Shown here one piece after another: positions 50,855 to 60,105 of a stretch of DNA of 64,000 nt. The notes under the pieces were generated by a model that ran no database searches, was not told the origin of the DNA, and saw nothing but the letters and a program-made list of their open reading frames with translations. Made by a program: the position numbers and the translations under genes. How positions within the stretch are numbered: the stretch's first letter is position 1; every line of letters begins with the position of its first letter. Source of the stretch: Maribacter cobaltidurans (GTDB lineage: Bacteria > Bacteroidota > Bacteroidia > Flavobacteriales > Flavobacteriaceae); the NCBI RefSeq assembly GCF_002269385.1, contig NZ_CP022957.1:1731001-1795000 (forward strand), written 5' to 3'.

Positions 50855-53197
50855 TTAAAAATCCAAATCGTCCAAGTCGTTCTCAATATCAGTATCTTGC
50901 GGCTTATCTTCCTCAAATTTGGCACAATCTGTTATAATGGACATATTTTCAGGTTCTTCAAAATCTTCTTTGGAAATGCCTAAATCCTCATTCGCATAAT
51001 TCTTTTTCATGTATAACCCCCAAATAGGCAAGGCCATGGAAGCTCCCTGTCCGTATAAAACATTATCAAAATGGATAGATCGTTCCTCACCACCTACCCA
51101 AACACCAGTAACCAAATTAGGCACCATTCCCATAAACCAGCCATCACTATTGTTTTGTGTAGTCCCGGTTTTACCCGCAATAGGATTGGTAAATTCGTAT
51201 GGATAGCCAGTGATAATTTCTTTGTAAACAGTATTGTTCTTGGCTCCACTATGCCTTAACCTCGCACCTGAGCCACTTTGTGTTACCCCCTTCATTAAAT
51301 CGATCATGGCATAGGAAACATCCTTGCCCAAAACATCCTTGGTTTCCGGAACATATTCGTACAACACCGTTCCATTCTTATCCTCAATTCTTGTTACCAT
51401 TACAGGTTTTACGTAAACGCCCTGATTTGCAAACGCACCATAAGCTCCTACCATATCATATACATTGGCATCCAAGGTTCCCAAAGCAATGGAGGGCACC
51501 TCTGGAATATCTCCAGAAATTCCTAAATTCTTGGCTATGGTCACTACGGATTTAGGTCCCACTTTGTCTATCAATTGTGCGGTTATGGTATTAACTGAAT
51601 TGGCCAAAGCATATTTCAAAGTCATTTCTTCCCCGGTAAATTTATAATTAGAATTTCTTGGACCCCAAGCTTCCATATTCCCATGTTTTCCAGCTTCAAT
51701 CCAATATTCTGTGTCCGGCAATTTATCACAGGGGGAAAGTCTCAACTGGTCAATGGCCGCCGCATAAACGAAAGGTTTAAAGGTAGACCCTACTTGTCTG
51801 GTTCCTTGAATTACATTGTCATACTGAAAATGTTTGTAATTGATGCCACCTACCCAAGCCTTTACATGTCCAGTTTGTGGCTCCATAGACATCATGCCCG
51901 CCCTTAAAAAAGTTTTATAATATCGGATGGAGTCCAGAGGTGTCATTATGGTATCCTTTTCCCGGGTATCACTTTTCCAATCGAAGACCGTCATCTCCGT
52001 CTTTTTGGTGAAGGAATTTCTAATATCTTCTTCCGATTTACCCGCCGCTTTCATTTCTCTCCATCGGTCCGAGTTTTTCATAGCTCGTTCCATAATTCGG
52101 TCGGTCTCCTCTGGTGTCAAATCCAAGAAAGGAGTGGTTGGGTTCTTGTCCGGTGTATTTTGATTAAAGAATTCCGCCTGTAAATTCGCCATATGCTCGT
52201 ATACCGCCTCTTCCGCATTGGCTTGCATTTTGGAATCTATGGTAGTATATATTTTTAGGCCATCCAAATAGATGTTCCATTTGTCCCGTTCTCCAGGTAA
52301 GGCAGGTTTTGGATTTTTATCGATCCAATTCTTCATGAAACGCTGCAAATACATTCTAAAATAAGTGGCCAGCCCTTCACGGTGGTTCTCCGGATTGTAA
52401 TTGATATCCATTTTCAACGCCTGCAGTGAATCTTTCTCCTGTTCGGTTATATAGTCATACTTGGCCATCTGGGCCAGTACAACATTTCTTCGCGTTTTAA
52501 CCATTTCCTCCCTTCGAAGGGGATTAAATAAAGACGAGTTTTTGAACATACCCACCAACATAGCGGATTCCTCAATCTTTAAATCTTTGGGTTCCTTGCC
52601 AAAATAAATCCGGGCCGCAGAGCGGATACCATCTGCATTATTCCCAAAATCATAAATATTAAAATACATACTGATGATTTCCTCCTTGGTATAGCTACGT
52701 TCCAACCTTATCGCCAAGACCCACTCCTTTACTTTTTGCTTTAAGGCGTCCAACTTACTTCTAGACCGTACCCCTACAAAAAGCTGTCTAGCCAACTGTT
52801 GACTTATCGTACTGGCTCCACCCCTAGTGCCCAAAAAGAAAAATGCCCTTACCGTTCCCCTAAAATCAATTCCTGAATGGTCTTGAAAGCGAGCATCTTC
52901 GGTAGCTACCAAGGCGTTTACCAGGTTTTCCGGAAGATCTTCATATTTTACATCCGTACGGTTATCATCCAAATAAAACTTTCCCAATAAATCCCCATCG
53001 GATGAGATAATCTGAGAGGCCAAGTTGGTTTGCGGGTTTTCCAAATACTCATAAGGAGGCAATTCTCCAAAAAGTCCCCATGAAGCAGAAAGAAATATAA
53101 GTGCGACGATGGATACTCCGGAAACAAATAAGATCCAGAACCATTTGATGTATTTGGAAAAGCCAGGATTGCTTTTCTTTTTTACTGCTTTTGCCAT
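50855..53197 (-). CDS. mrcA: Penicillin-binding protein 1A (bifunctional peptidoglycan synthase)
   Basis: A 780-residue class A PBP. One membrane anchor lies at about residues 18-40. The glycosyltransferase (GT51) domain has catalytic Glu100 in ATEDARFQDH and the GGASTISQQLARQLF block; the transpeptidase domain has STFK with Ser471 and Lys474, a NSVNTI (SxN) motif and KTGTTQNNSDGWF. It polymerises and cross-links cell-wall glycan strands. It lies 5 bp after gldH, as in other Flavobacteriaceae, so it is probably in one operon with gldH and the PSP1 gene. Confidence 0.96.
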   Translation of the reverse strand: MAKAVKKKSNPGFSKYIKWFWILFVSGVSIVALIFLSASWGLFGELPPYEYLENPQTNLASQIISSDGDLLGKFYLDDNRTDVKYEDLPENLVNALVATEDARFQDHSGIDFRGTVRAFFFLGTRGGASTISQQLARQLFVGVRSRSKLDALKQKVKEWVLAIRLERSYTKEEIISMYFNIYDFGNNADGIRSAARIYFGKEPKDLKIEESAMLVGMFKNSSLFNPLRREEMVKTRRNVVLAQMAKYDYITEQEKDSLQALKMDINYNPENHREGLATYFRMYLQRFMKNWIDKNPKPALPGERDKWNIYLDGLKIYTTIDSKMQANAEEAVYEHMANLQAEFFNQNTPDKNPTTPFLDLTPEETDRIMERAMKNSDRWREMKAAGKSEEDIRNSFTKKTEMTVFDWKSDTREKDTIMTPLDSIRYYKTFLRAGMMSMEPQTGHVKAWVGGINYKHFQYDNVIQGTRQVGSTFKPFVYAAAIDQLRLSPCDKLPDTEYWIEAGKHGNMEAWGPRNSNYKFTGEEMTLKYALANSVNTITAQLIDKVGPKSVVTIAKNLGISGDIPEVPSIALGTLDANVYDMVGAYGAFANQGVYVKPVMVTRIEDKNGTVLYEYVPETKDVLGKDVSYAMIDLMKGVTQSGSGARLRHSGAKNNTVYKEIITGYPYEFTNPIAGKTGTTQNNSDGWFMGMVPNLVTGVWVGGEERSIHFDNVLYGQGASMALPIWGLYMKKNYANEDLGISKEDFEEPENMSIITDCAKFEEDKPQDTDIENDLDDLDF

Positions 53198-53201
53198 TAG
53201 C

Positions 53202-53687
53202 TTAGGGATTACTTTTTGTTATTTCCAATCCTACATCGGTAATACCTTCCAATGCCATGATGCCCTGTATATTACCGTTTTTTCGCATTGCATGCGAAAC
53301 TTCTAATGTATATACGCCAGAAGTCGGAAAAACGATGTTTTCCTTATACCATAATTTATTCTCCTTTAAACTTCCTGTCCCTTTACCCAACCAGGTACCA
53401 TCCGGCAGTGCCATGTCATACTCCAAGGTATCCTGTAATACTTCTCCCTCTGGAGTGTTTAGTGAAGTTATTAAGTACAGGTTGCTATACGGAAAGTTAT
53501 TATCGTTTCTAACGTTAATGTACATGTTGTATTCCTGTACGGTATCTGTTTCCGAAAAACTGAACTCCAAAACATCGTCCTTGTTCCAAACAGCACCAGG
53601 CAAGCTTTTATATTCCGTAGTTACCACATTGGTATTACATGAAGAAAGCAAGATAAAGGCAAACCCAAAAAAAAGATAATTACGCAT
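53202..53687 (-). CDS. gldH: Gliding-motility lipoprotein GldH
   Basis: A 161-residue lipoprotein required for gliding and for T9SS function in Flavobacterium. Signal and lipobox MRNYLFFGFAFILLSSC (Cys17), then VTTEYKSLPGAVWNKDDVLEF and NLYLITSLNTPEGEVLQDT, the characteristic GldH text. The ATG at 53687 lies inside the 3' end of the PSP1 gene (8-nt overlap); a longer frame from 53816 is only an antisense-phase extension into that gene and is rejected. Gene order PSP1-gldH-mrcA is common in the family. Confidence 0.92.
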   Translation of the reverse strand: MRNYLFFGFAFILLSSCNTNVVTTEYKSLPGAVWNKDDVLEFSFSETDTVQEYNMYINVRNDNNFPYSNLYLITSLNTPEGEVLQDTLEYDMALPDGTWLGKGTGSLKENKLWYKENIVFPTSGVYTLEVSHAMRKNGNIQGIMALEGITDVGLEITKSNP

Positions 53688-54861
53688 TGTTTTTGCTCCT
53701 ATTTGGTTTTCTGTTTTTACTCGTGTTCTTTTTTCTATTGCGGTTCCTGTTTCTTTTGGATTTCTTCTTTGGCCTATCAAAACGGGTAAGGCTATCTTGA
53801 CCGACTGTATTTTCAAAAACTACTTTATCCTCGACAATATTGTCCACGGCATAAATTTCCAGACTGGGAACCTTGTCTTTTCTCTTGTTTTTTTCAAGGA
53901 TTTCATTTACTTGGTCTTTTGACAAAACATGCCAATTGGAGGGGTCATCTTTATAGGAAAACCATAGAAGCTCCTTGAAAATATCCGTTTTCTGGCAGAA
54001 TGCTATTCCCTTTTCCGTAAAGAGCTTGGTGTCCTGTGCAGGAAAATCTTTAAGGGCGTCCAAATAAACATCCAATTCGTAGTTGAGGCAACATTTTAAT
54101 TTTCCACATTGCCCCGCCAATTTTTGAGGGTTCAGGGAAAGCTGCTGGTAGCGTGCCGCCGAGGTACTTACGGACCTAAAATCCGTTAACCATGTAGAAC
54201 AACATAATTCCCTTCCACAAGAACCGATACCTCCCAAACGCTGAGCTTCCTGTCTGTAGCCAATCTGCCGCATTTCTATTCGTATTCCGAAGGCCTTGGC
54301 CATGTCCTTTATAAGTTGTCGAAAATCTACCCGGTCTTCGGCTGTGTAGTAAAAAGTGGCCTTGGAACCATCGCCCTGGAACTCCACATCCGAAATTTTC
54401 ATCTGAAGTTTTAAAATAATGGCGATTTCCCTTGACCTTTTTTTTATTTCTTCTTCCCTGTTCCTACATTTTTGCCAGATGTCGATATCCTTCTGTGTAG
54501 CCTTCCTATATATTTTAGGTAGCTCTTCTTTGGAAGGGTCTATTTTTTTTCGCTTCATCTGTACGCGAACAAGCTCACCTGAAAGCGTAACCATACCAAT
54601 GTCATGGCCGGACTGTGCCTGAGTAGCCACGACATCCCCAATGGAAAGGGTTAGATTATCCGTATTTTTAAAGTATTCCTTTCTACTGTTCTTAAAGCGG
54701 ACTTCAACATACTCAAAAGGCCTTTCCCCATTGGGGAGCGACATATTTGAAAGCCAATCAAAAACAGTTAATTTATTGCAACCATCTGTACCGCAAGTAC
54801 CGTTATTCTTGCATCCCTTTGGTTGTCCATCCTTACCGGTAGAACAACTACTACAACCCAT
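53680..54861 (-). CDS. PSP1/RicT-like protein with cysteine cluster and basic RNA-binding-like tail
   Basis: A 393-residue PSP1-domain protein, relative of Bacillus RicT (YaaT), part of the Fe-S-containing Ric complex that works with RNase Y. An N-terminal cysteine cluster is unusual (Cys3, Cys6, Cys17, Cys23, Cys28 within 28 residues). The PSP1 core has GIGSCGRELCCSTWLTDF and LNPQKLAGQCGKLKCCLNYE, both rich in Cys and fit for metal or Fe-S binding. The last 50 residues are strongly basic (KKKSKRNRNRNRKKN), compatible with RNA contact. Translationally coupled to gldH. Confidence 0.88.
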   Translation of the reverse strand: MGCSSCSTGKDGQPKGCKNNGTCGTDGCNKLTVFDWLSNMSLPNGERPFEYVEVRFKNSRKEYFKNTDNLTLSIGDVVATQAQSGHDIGMVTLSGELVRVQMKRKKIDPSKEELPKIYRKATQKDIDIWQKCRNREEEIKKRSREIAIILKLQMKISDVEFQGDGSKATFYYTAEDRVDFRQLIKDMAKAFGIRIEMRQIGYRQEAQRLGGIGSCGRELCCSTWLTDFRSVSTSAARYQQLSLNPQKLAGQCGKLKCCLNYELDVYLDALKDFPAQDTKLFTEKGIAFCQKTDIFKELLWFSYKDDPSNWHVLSKDQVNEILEKNKRKDKVPSLEIYAVDNIVEDKVVFENTVGQDSLTRFDRPKKKSKRNRNRNRKKNTSKNRKPNRSKNNA

Positions 54862-55016
54862 ATTTTATATATTGATTTGAACAAATCCCAAACGGATTCC
54901 TCAAACTAGGTTCATAAAAAATCTTCTTGTAAAGATAATGAAATAATATGCGAAAAAAAGAGGGGCCTTTTCGCATTTGTAGATGAAACATCCAAATTTT
55001 CGATTACACAATATCC

Positions 55017-56048
55017 TTATTTCTTGAACTTAAGCACTTCTGACCTTCCCTTTTTAAAGATTTTATTGCTCACCACCTTACCTTTTCTAAGTGCCTTTTG
55101 TTCTTCATAGGGCAGGGCATGTATTTCCATACAGTGTTCCGAGCAGCAATTGTTCATTTTCTGGGCGCATTTTTTACATTGAATGAACAACAAATGACAG
55201 GCCTCATTAGCGCAGTTCACATGATCATCACAGGGCTCCCCACATTGGTGGCATTGGGATATAATGTCATTACTGATACGCTCCCCCCGACGGTGATCAA
55301 AAACAAAGTTCTTGCCAACAAATTTGTTCTCTAGCTTCTTTTGTTCTACCTGTCTTGCATATTCAATAATACCACCTTCCAACTGAAAAACCTGCTTAAA
55401 TCCTTTATGTTTATAATAGGCGCTTGCCTTTTCGCAACGAATACCCCCTGTACAATACATGACCAGTTTCTTGTCCTCTTTATGGTCTTGCAAGTCCTTT
55501 TCAATGATGTCCAGGGAATCCCTAAACGTATCCACATCAGGGGTTACTGCATTCTTAAAATGCCCTATTTCGCTTTCATAGTGGTTTCTCATGTCTACCA
55601 ACACCGTGTCCGGGTCCTCGATCAATTCATTGAATTTCTCGGCATCCACATGGACTCCTTTATTGGTTACGTCAAAAGTGTTATCATTAAGACCGTCGGC
55701 CAAGATTTTATGACGCACCTTAACCTTCAATTTCAAGAAGGACATATTATCTTGTTCTATAGCTATGTTCAACCGAACATTTTTCAAAAAAGTAATACTG
55801 TCCAAGAAATCCTTGAACTGTTGAAAATTTTCCGCGGGAACGGACAACTGGGCATTGATTCCCTCATGGGCCACATAAATACGTCCCAATACGTCCAATT
55901 CGTTCCAATGAATAAACAAATGATTTCTAAATATGGCAGGATTGCCAATGTGTGCATATTGATAGAAAGATATGGTCAGGCGCTCCTGACCGGCCTCTTC
56001 AATAAGGGCTGCTCTTTCCTTTGCACTTAAGGTATTGTACAGTTGCAT
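55017..56048 (-). CDS. trhO: tRNA uridine(34) hydroxylase TrhO (rhodanese family)
   Basis: A 343-residue enzyme of the YceA/TrhO family, which oxygen-dependently makes 5-hydroxyuridine at the wobble base of tRNA. An N-terminal acylphosphatase-like domain carries GRIYVAHEGINAQLSVP; the rhodanese domain has the active Cys199 in VMYCTGGIRCEKASAYY; a C-terminal zinc-binding region has repeated CxxC (HQCGEPCDDH, CANEACHLLFIQCKKCAQKMNNCC). Cytoplasmic. A -7 box lies 38 nt upstream. Confidence 0.93.
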   Translation of the reverse strand: MQLYNTLSAKERAALIEEAGQERLTISFYQYAHIGNPAIFRNHLFIHWNELDVLGRIYVAHEGINAQLSVPAENFQQFKDFLDSITFLKNVRLNIAIEQDNMSFLKLKVKVRHKILADGLNDNTFDVTNKGVHVDAEKFNELIEDPDTVLVDMRNHYESEIGHFKNAVTPDVDTFRDSLDIIEKDLQDHKEDKKLVMYCTGGIRCEKASAYYKHKGFKQVFQLEGGIIEYARQVEQKKLENKFVGKNFVFDHRRGERISNDIISQCHQCGEPCDDHVNCANEACHLLFIQCKKCAQKMNNCCSEHCMEIHALPYEEQKALRKGKVVSNKIFKKGRSEVLKFKK

Positions 56049-56085
56049 GCTATACTAATATTTTAAGTTAACAAGTTTTGAGCGG

Positions 56086-56093
56086 CAAAGATA
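56086..56093 (-). promoter_or_regulatory. Candidate -7 box of trhO
   Basis: TATCTTTG on the minus strand, fits TAnnTTTG; no clear -33. Ends 37 nt before the ATG. Confidence 0.4.
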
Positions 56094-56130
56094 TAAAATC
56101 CTAAAGTAACGTTCGAGGGAGTGCTATTTC

Positions 56131-56162
56131 AAAAAAAAGTCCCGATAATTCGGGACTTTTTG
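56131..56162. terminator. Intrinsic terminator between divergent trhO and recA
   Basis: AAAAGTCCCGA (56135-56145) pairs with TTCGGGACTTTT region (56149-56160), A-runs and T-runs on both sides. Both neighbours start away from it, so it must end a transcript not yet annotated, or attenuate one. The rest of 56163-56382 holds no gene I can support. Confidence 0.75.
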
Positions 56163-56382
56163 TTCGGCCATTCCTGCTTTCCTCTTCACAGCATTAGTTG
56201 AGTTAGTTTATATACAAGGAATTGGCCATTAAAACCAATAACACTAAAAACAATGGACAAATCCTTAATTTACCCGTATGTTTTTTAATAGATATAAAAA
56301 GGTGAAAATGGTTGCGTAATAAAAGTGAATATTCTTTTTTAAGAAAAGAAACACTAATTTAGCGATCCTAAAAAACACAGAA

Positions 56383-57390
56383 ATGAGTTCTGAAAAAGAA
56401 GCCAAATTAAAAGCCCTAAAACTAACCCTTGACAAACTGGACAAAACCTATGGAAAAGGTGCAGTAATGAAGATGGGAGATAGCGTTGTTGAAGATGTAG
56501 AAGTTATTCCATCAGGATCTTTAGGCCTGGATATTGCATTGGGAGTTGGCGGATATCCAAGAGGACGTGTCATAGAGATTTACGGACCGGAATCCTCTGG
56601 TAAAACAACGCTTACTTTACATGCAATTGCAGAAGCCCAAAAAAAGGGAGGTATCGCCGCCTTTATTGATGCAGAACATGCTTTTGACCGCTTTTATGCC
56701 CAGAAATTGGGTGTCGATATAGATAATTTAATTATTTCCCAACCAGACAATGGGGAACAAGCTTTGGAAATAGCGGACAACCTGATTCGTTCAGGGGCAA
56801 TTGACATAGTCATTATCGATTCTGTTGCCGCACTCACCCCTAAAAGTGAAATTGAAGGCGAAATGGGGGATTCCAAAATGGGTCTGCATGCCCGTTTGAT
56901 GTCCCAAGCACTCAGGAAACTAACAAGTTCCATAAGTAAAACACATTGTACCGTAATTTTCATCAACCAATTGCGTGAAAAAATCGGGGTTATGTTCGGG
57001 AACCCGGAAACAACTACCGGAGGTAACGCCCTTAAGTTTTACGCTTCCGTTCGTTTGGACATTAGACGTTCCACCCAAATAAAGGATACGGACGGTAACG
57101 TTCAAGGTAACAAAACCCGTGTAAAGGTGGTCAAAAACAAAGTGGCCCCACCATTTAGGACCACAGAGTTTGATATTATGTACGGGGAGGGAATCTCCAA
57201 AGTGGGAGAAATTATTGATCTTGGGGTTGAATATGAAATCATTAAAAAGAGTGGTTCCTGGTTCAGCTACGGGGACACCAAACTAGGGCAAGGAAGGGAT
57301 GCGGTAAAAACGCTCTTACTGGACAACCCGGAATTATTGGAAGAACTTGATGGAAAAATACGGGATGCCATCAACGCGGTCAATAAATAG
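56383..57390 (+). CDS. recA: Recombinase RecA
   Basis: A 335-residue homologous-recombination protein and SOS coprotease. Walker [10 protein letters not shown] (residues 68-76), catalytic-Glu segment [19 protein letters not shown]1 loop [13 protein letters not shown]2 [26 protein letters not shown] and the C-terminal domain follow the standard order. No intein or insertion. An exact SOS box is not evident upstream, as usual for Bacteroidota. It precedes a lipoprotein gene by 170 bp. Confidence 0.98.
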   Translation: MSSEKEAKLKALKLTLDKLDKTYGKGAVMKMGDSVVEDVEVIPSGSLGLDIALGVGGYPRGRVIEIYGPESSGKTTLTLHAIAEAQKKGGIAAFIDAEHAFDRFYAQKLGVDIDNLIISQPDNGEQALEIADNLIRSGAIDIVIIDSVAALTPKSEIEGEMGDSKMGLHARLMSQALRKLTSSISKTHCTVIFINQLREKIGVMFGNPETTTGGNALKFYASVRLDIRRSTQIKDTDGNVQGNKTRVKVVKNKVAPPFRTTEFDIMYGEGISKVGEIIDLGVEYEIIKKSGSWFSYGDTKLGQGRDAVKTLLLDNPELLEELDGKIRDAINAVNK

Positions 57391-57560
57391 ACTAGGTCTA
57401 TTTAAATGCCGTTAGTTTCAAAGAAGGTGTTTCGTTCGAATACAAAATATATTCCCATCCAGTCCCTTGAACGAGTAAAACATCTCCACCCCTAAAAAAT
57501 AGGGTTAAAACGCAACCATTAGAGTACATTTTCATCTTTCTTATAAAAGAGATTGTAAGG

Positions 57561-57977
57561 ATGATAAAGAAATATACCCTAGTGGTTGCTTTATTTACTT
57601 TTATATTAGGAGGCTGTTCCCTTGAAGAAGATGAAACCAACTTCTATTTCACGTCATTACCCATTGAAAGTGTGGAATTGCCGGAGTCGTTCAATCTTAA
57701 CGAAACGTATAAGATAAACGTGACCTATTCTATACCGGATGGATGTACCCAATATGAAGGATTTGATGTGACCAAAGAAGACATTACGGTAAGAAATGTG
57801 GTTGCCGTAGGTGTTGCAATGACAGATTTGGTATCTTGTACCCAAGTGGTAACCCAAGAGGAAGCTTCGTTCAATTTTATAGTAAAGTACGACCAGCCTT
57901 ACACCTTTAGATTTTATCAAGGGGAAAATAGCGAAGGCGAACCGGAGTTTTTAGAATTGGTAGTGCCCGTGAACTAG
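57561..57977 (+). CDS. Small lipoprotein upstream of the ECF sigma factor
   Basis: A 138-residue lipoprotein: MIKKYTLVVALFTFILGGC with Cys19 in LGGC. The mature part has an acidic opening (SLEEDETN) and then strand-rich text (ESFNLNETYKINVTYSIP) with two cysteines (DGCTQYEG, VSCTQVV) that may form a disulfide. Not recognised further. It ends 24 bp before the sigma factor and may belong to the same transcript, but no function can be assigned. Confidence 0.75.
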   Translation: MIKKYTLVVALFTFILGGCSLEEDETNFYFTSLPIESVELPESFNLNETYKINVTYSIPDGCTQYEGFDVTKEDITVRNVVAVGVAMTDLVSCTQVVTQEEASFNFIVKYDQPYTFRFYQGENSEGEPEFLELVVPVN

Positions 57978-58001
57978 ATGCAAAAAACATAACCAACAGA
58001 T

Positions 58002-58565
58002 TTGTTGCTGGAAGAACTGGTAGATAGATGTAAAAAGGGCGATCGAAAGGCCCAAGAACAACTGTATAAGCAATATGCAGGGGTTCTATTTGGTATTTGC
58101 TTAAAATATTCCCGTAATAAAACTGAAGCAGAGGACAACCTACATGATAGCTTTATGACCATTTTTGAGAAAATTGGTCAATACAAGTCCAAGGGGTCTT
58201 TTGAAGGTTGGATCAAAAGAATTACCATTAACACTGTATTACAGAAATATAGACGGGAAGAGTATTTAAGCTTGGTCAACGAAAATACCCCGGAGGAAGT
58301 GACCTTGGAATCCGATTATTCGGATATTGGACTCCAAACATTATTGGGGTATATACAAGAATTACCCAATAAATATAGGGCAACCTTTAACCTGTACGTG
58401 TTGGACGGTTACAGCCATAATGAAATTAGTGAGTTACTGGGTACTTCCGTTGGAACCTCCAAATCCAATCTTGCACGTGCAAGAATGTTGTTAAGGGAAA
58501 AAATTGAAAGTAAAATATCTCAATCCATTATTGGGTTGATGATCGTAATAGGAAATTGTTTATGA
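58002..58565 (+). CDS. ECF-type RNA polymerase sigma factor (sigma-70 family)
   Basis: A 187-residue alternative sigma factor. Region 2 (YKQYAGVLFGICLKYSRNKTEAEDNLHDSFMTIFE, in part) and region 4 (LPNKYRATFNLYVLDGYSHNEISELLGTSVGTSKSNLARAR) are clear. No ATG is available near the 5' end: a stop lies 10 nt upstream in frame, so translation probably starts at TTG 58002. The C-terminal ISQSIIGLMIVIGNCL is hydrophobic, unusual for a sigma factor. Next gene (38 bp) encodes its likely membrane partner. Confidence 0.9.
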   Translation: MLLEELVDRCKKGDRKAQEQLYKQYAGVLFGICLKYSRNKTEAEDNLHDSFMTIFEKIGQYKSKGSFEGWIKRITINTVLQKYRREEYLSLVNENTPEEVTLESDYSDIGLQTLLGYIQELPNKYRATFNLYVLDGYSHNEISELLGTSVGTSKSNLARARMLLREKIESKISQSIIGLMIVIGNCL

Positions 58566-58602
58566 TCCCGTTGGGGATACGTAGAAAAATGAGTTTTGAA
58601 AA

Positions 58603-60096
58603 ATGAGTAAGAAGCATTTAGACGAATTTTTCCAAGAAAAATTCAAAGGTTTTGAGGAAACACCGGACGAAAAGGTATGGCATACCATTGAGGCCTCCTT
58701 GGACAAAAGGAAAAAGAAAAGAATTCTTCCATTGTGGTGGCAATTGGGAGGTGTGGCAGCTGTCCTCATTATGGGTCTATTAGTATTTAATCCATTTGAA
58801 GACAGTATCGACCCAGATACTAATGGTGTTACAGATATAGAGAATACCAACAGTGATTCCAAATCAATTGAAGACTCCTTGAATTCTAGCAAGGATAATA
58901 CAAAAGTTACAAATACTGAAAATGCAGTGGAAATCGAAAATAGGAACGAAACGTTGCAACAAAATACCATGGTGGAAAAGGATGGGAAAAATTCTATCAA
59001 CTCCCTTGAAAATGGAATAGCCAACAGTAACCAAAAGAAGGGTTCGATCCATTCCAATTCTACCAAAACGAATATGACAGTTCAGGCTGACGAGAAAGTC
59101 TCTGCGCAGAATGCCATTTCCAAAAACACAAGCGATACCAAAGAAGGTCAGGATTCTGGAATTGCCGCTATTGAAAATAACAATGTGGAGGAAACAATAC
59201 CCAACAATGAAGAGGCAAATTCGATTACAAATAATGAGAATGGAATAGCAGATAGTGAATCGATTAATACCGATAATAAGAAGGAGGCTAACAAGCTTGA
59301 AGGCAAAAAATCCTTGTACGATGAAATCAAGGATATAGAGAAGGAAGGAATCGTAGAGGCTAAGAGTTCCGTTAATCGGTGGTCCGCCGGGCCTAGTATT
59401 GCCCCAGTCTATTTTGATGCTCTGGGAAAAGGTTCTCCTGTAAGCCCAATGTTCAGTGGGAATTCAAAATCCGGAAATATCAATCTAAGTTATGGACTAT
59501 CCGTAGCTTATGAAATAAGTCCCAAGTTATCCGTTAGGTCGGGGGTGCACAAGGTAGATTACGGCTACGATACCAATGACGTGTTTTTTACCTCATCCCT
59601 TTCAGCCTCAAGCCAGAATCGCATTGCCAATATTGATTATGCCGGAACTGCGGAAAACCTGGTAGTATCGGCGAATAACGCCACCCTAAATTCAGGAAGC
59701 AAATCTTTTGATGTATCGGCAAGAACTGCCAATAGATCAGGTGTAATGGCACAGCAATTGGGTTATTTGGAGGTACCGGTAGAGCTAAGTTACGCCTTGG
59801 TCAACAAAAAGTTTGGTGTACATATAATTGGCGGAGTTAGCTCCTTGTTCCTTGTGGAAAATGAAGTGGATTTAACCTCTGGGAATTTGACCACGCAGAT
59901 AGGTGAAGCCAATAATGTAAACGACCTAAACTTTAGCGCCAATTTTGGATTAGGGCTTGGATATCAATTTTCACCAAAACTAAGATTGAATATCGAACCT
60001 GTATTCAAGTATCAATTGAATACCTTTTCCAATGTGGACGGCACTTTTAATCCCTATACTGTTGGAGTATATAGTGGCCTTAGTTTTAAATTTTAA
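58603..60096 (+). CDS. Putative anti-sigma-like membrane protein fused to an outer-membrane barrel
   Basis: A 497-residue protein with an unusual plan. Residues 1-40 are cytoplasmic-type and charged (EFFQEKFKGFEETPDEKVW, typical of membrane anti-sigma partners); a single membrane helix spans about 43-61 (WWQLGGVAAVLIMGLLVF); residues about 65-260 are a flexible Asn/Ser/Glu-rich linker; and 263-497 form a PorT-like beta-barrel domain (APVYFDALGKG, VAYEISPKLSVRSGV, YSGLSFKF). Thus one chain would cross the inner membrane and the periplasm and reach the outer membrane. Same strand as, and 37 bp after, the sigma factor. Confidence 0.75.
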   Translation: MSKKHLDEFFQEKFKGFEETPDEKVWHTIEASLDKRKKKRILPLWWQLGGVAAVLIMGLLVFNPFEDSIDPDTNGVTDIENTNSDSKSIEDSLNSSKDNTKVTNTENAVEIENRNETLQQNTMVEKDGKNSINSLENGIANSNQKKGSIHSNSTKTNMTVQADEKVSAQNAISKNTSDTKEGQDSGIAAIENNNVEETIPNNEEANSITNNENGIADSESINTDNKKEANKLEGKKSLYDEIKDIEKEGIVEAKSSVNRWSAGPSIAPVYFDALGKGSPVSPMFSGNSKSGNINLSYGLSVAYEISPKLSVRSGVHKVDYGYDTNDVFFTSSLSASSQNRIANIDYAGTAENLVVSANNATLNSGSKSFDVSARTANRSGVMAQQLGYLEVPVELSYALVNKKFGVHIIGGVSSLFLVENEVDLTSGNLTTQIGEANNVNDLNFSANFGLGLGYQFSPKLRLNIEPVFKYQLNTFSNVDGTFNPYTVGVYSGLSFKF

Positions 60097-60105
60097 TAAG
60101 GGGAT

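Noticed and set aside
53688..53816. Longer GldH start with 43 extra residues
   Set aside because: The extra part overlaps the PSP1 gene in another frame, destroys the N-terminal lipobox and is not conserved-looking.
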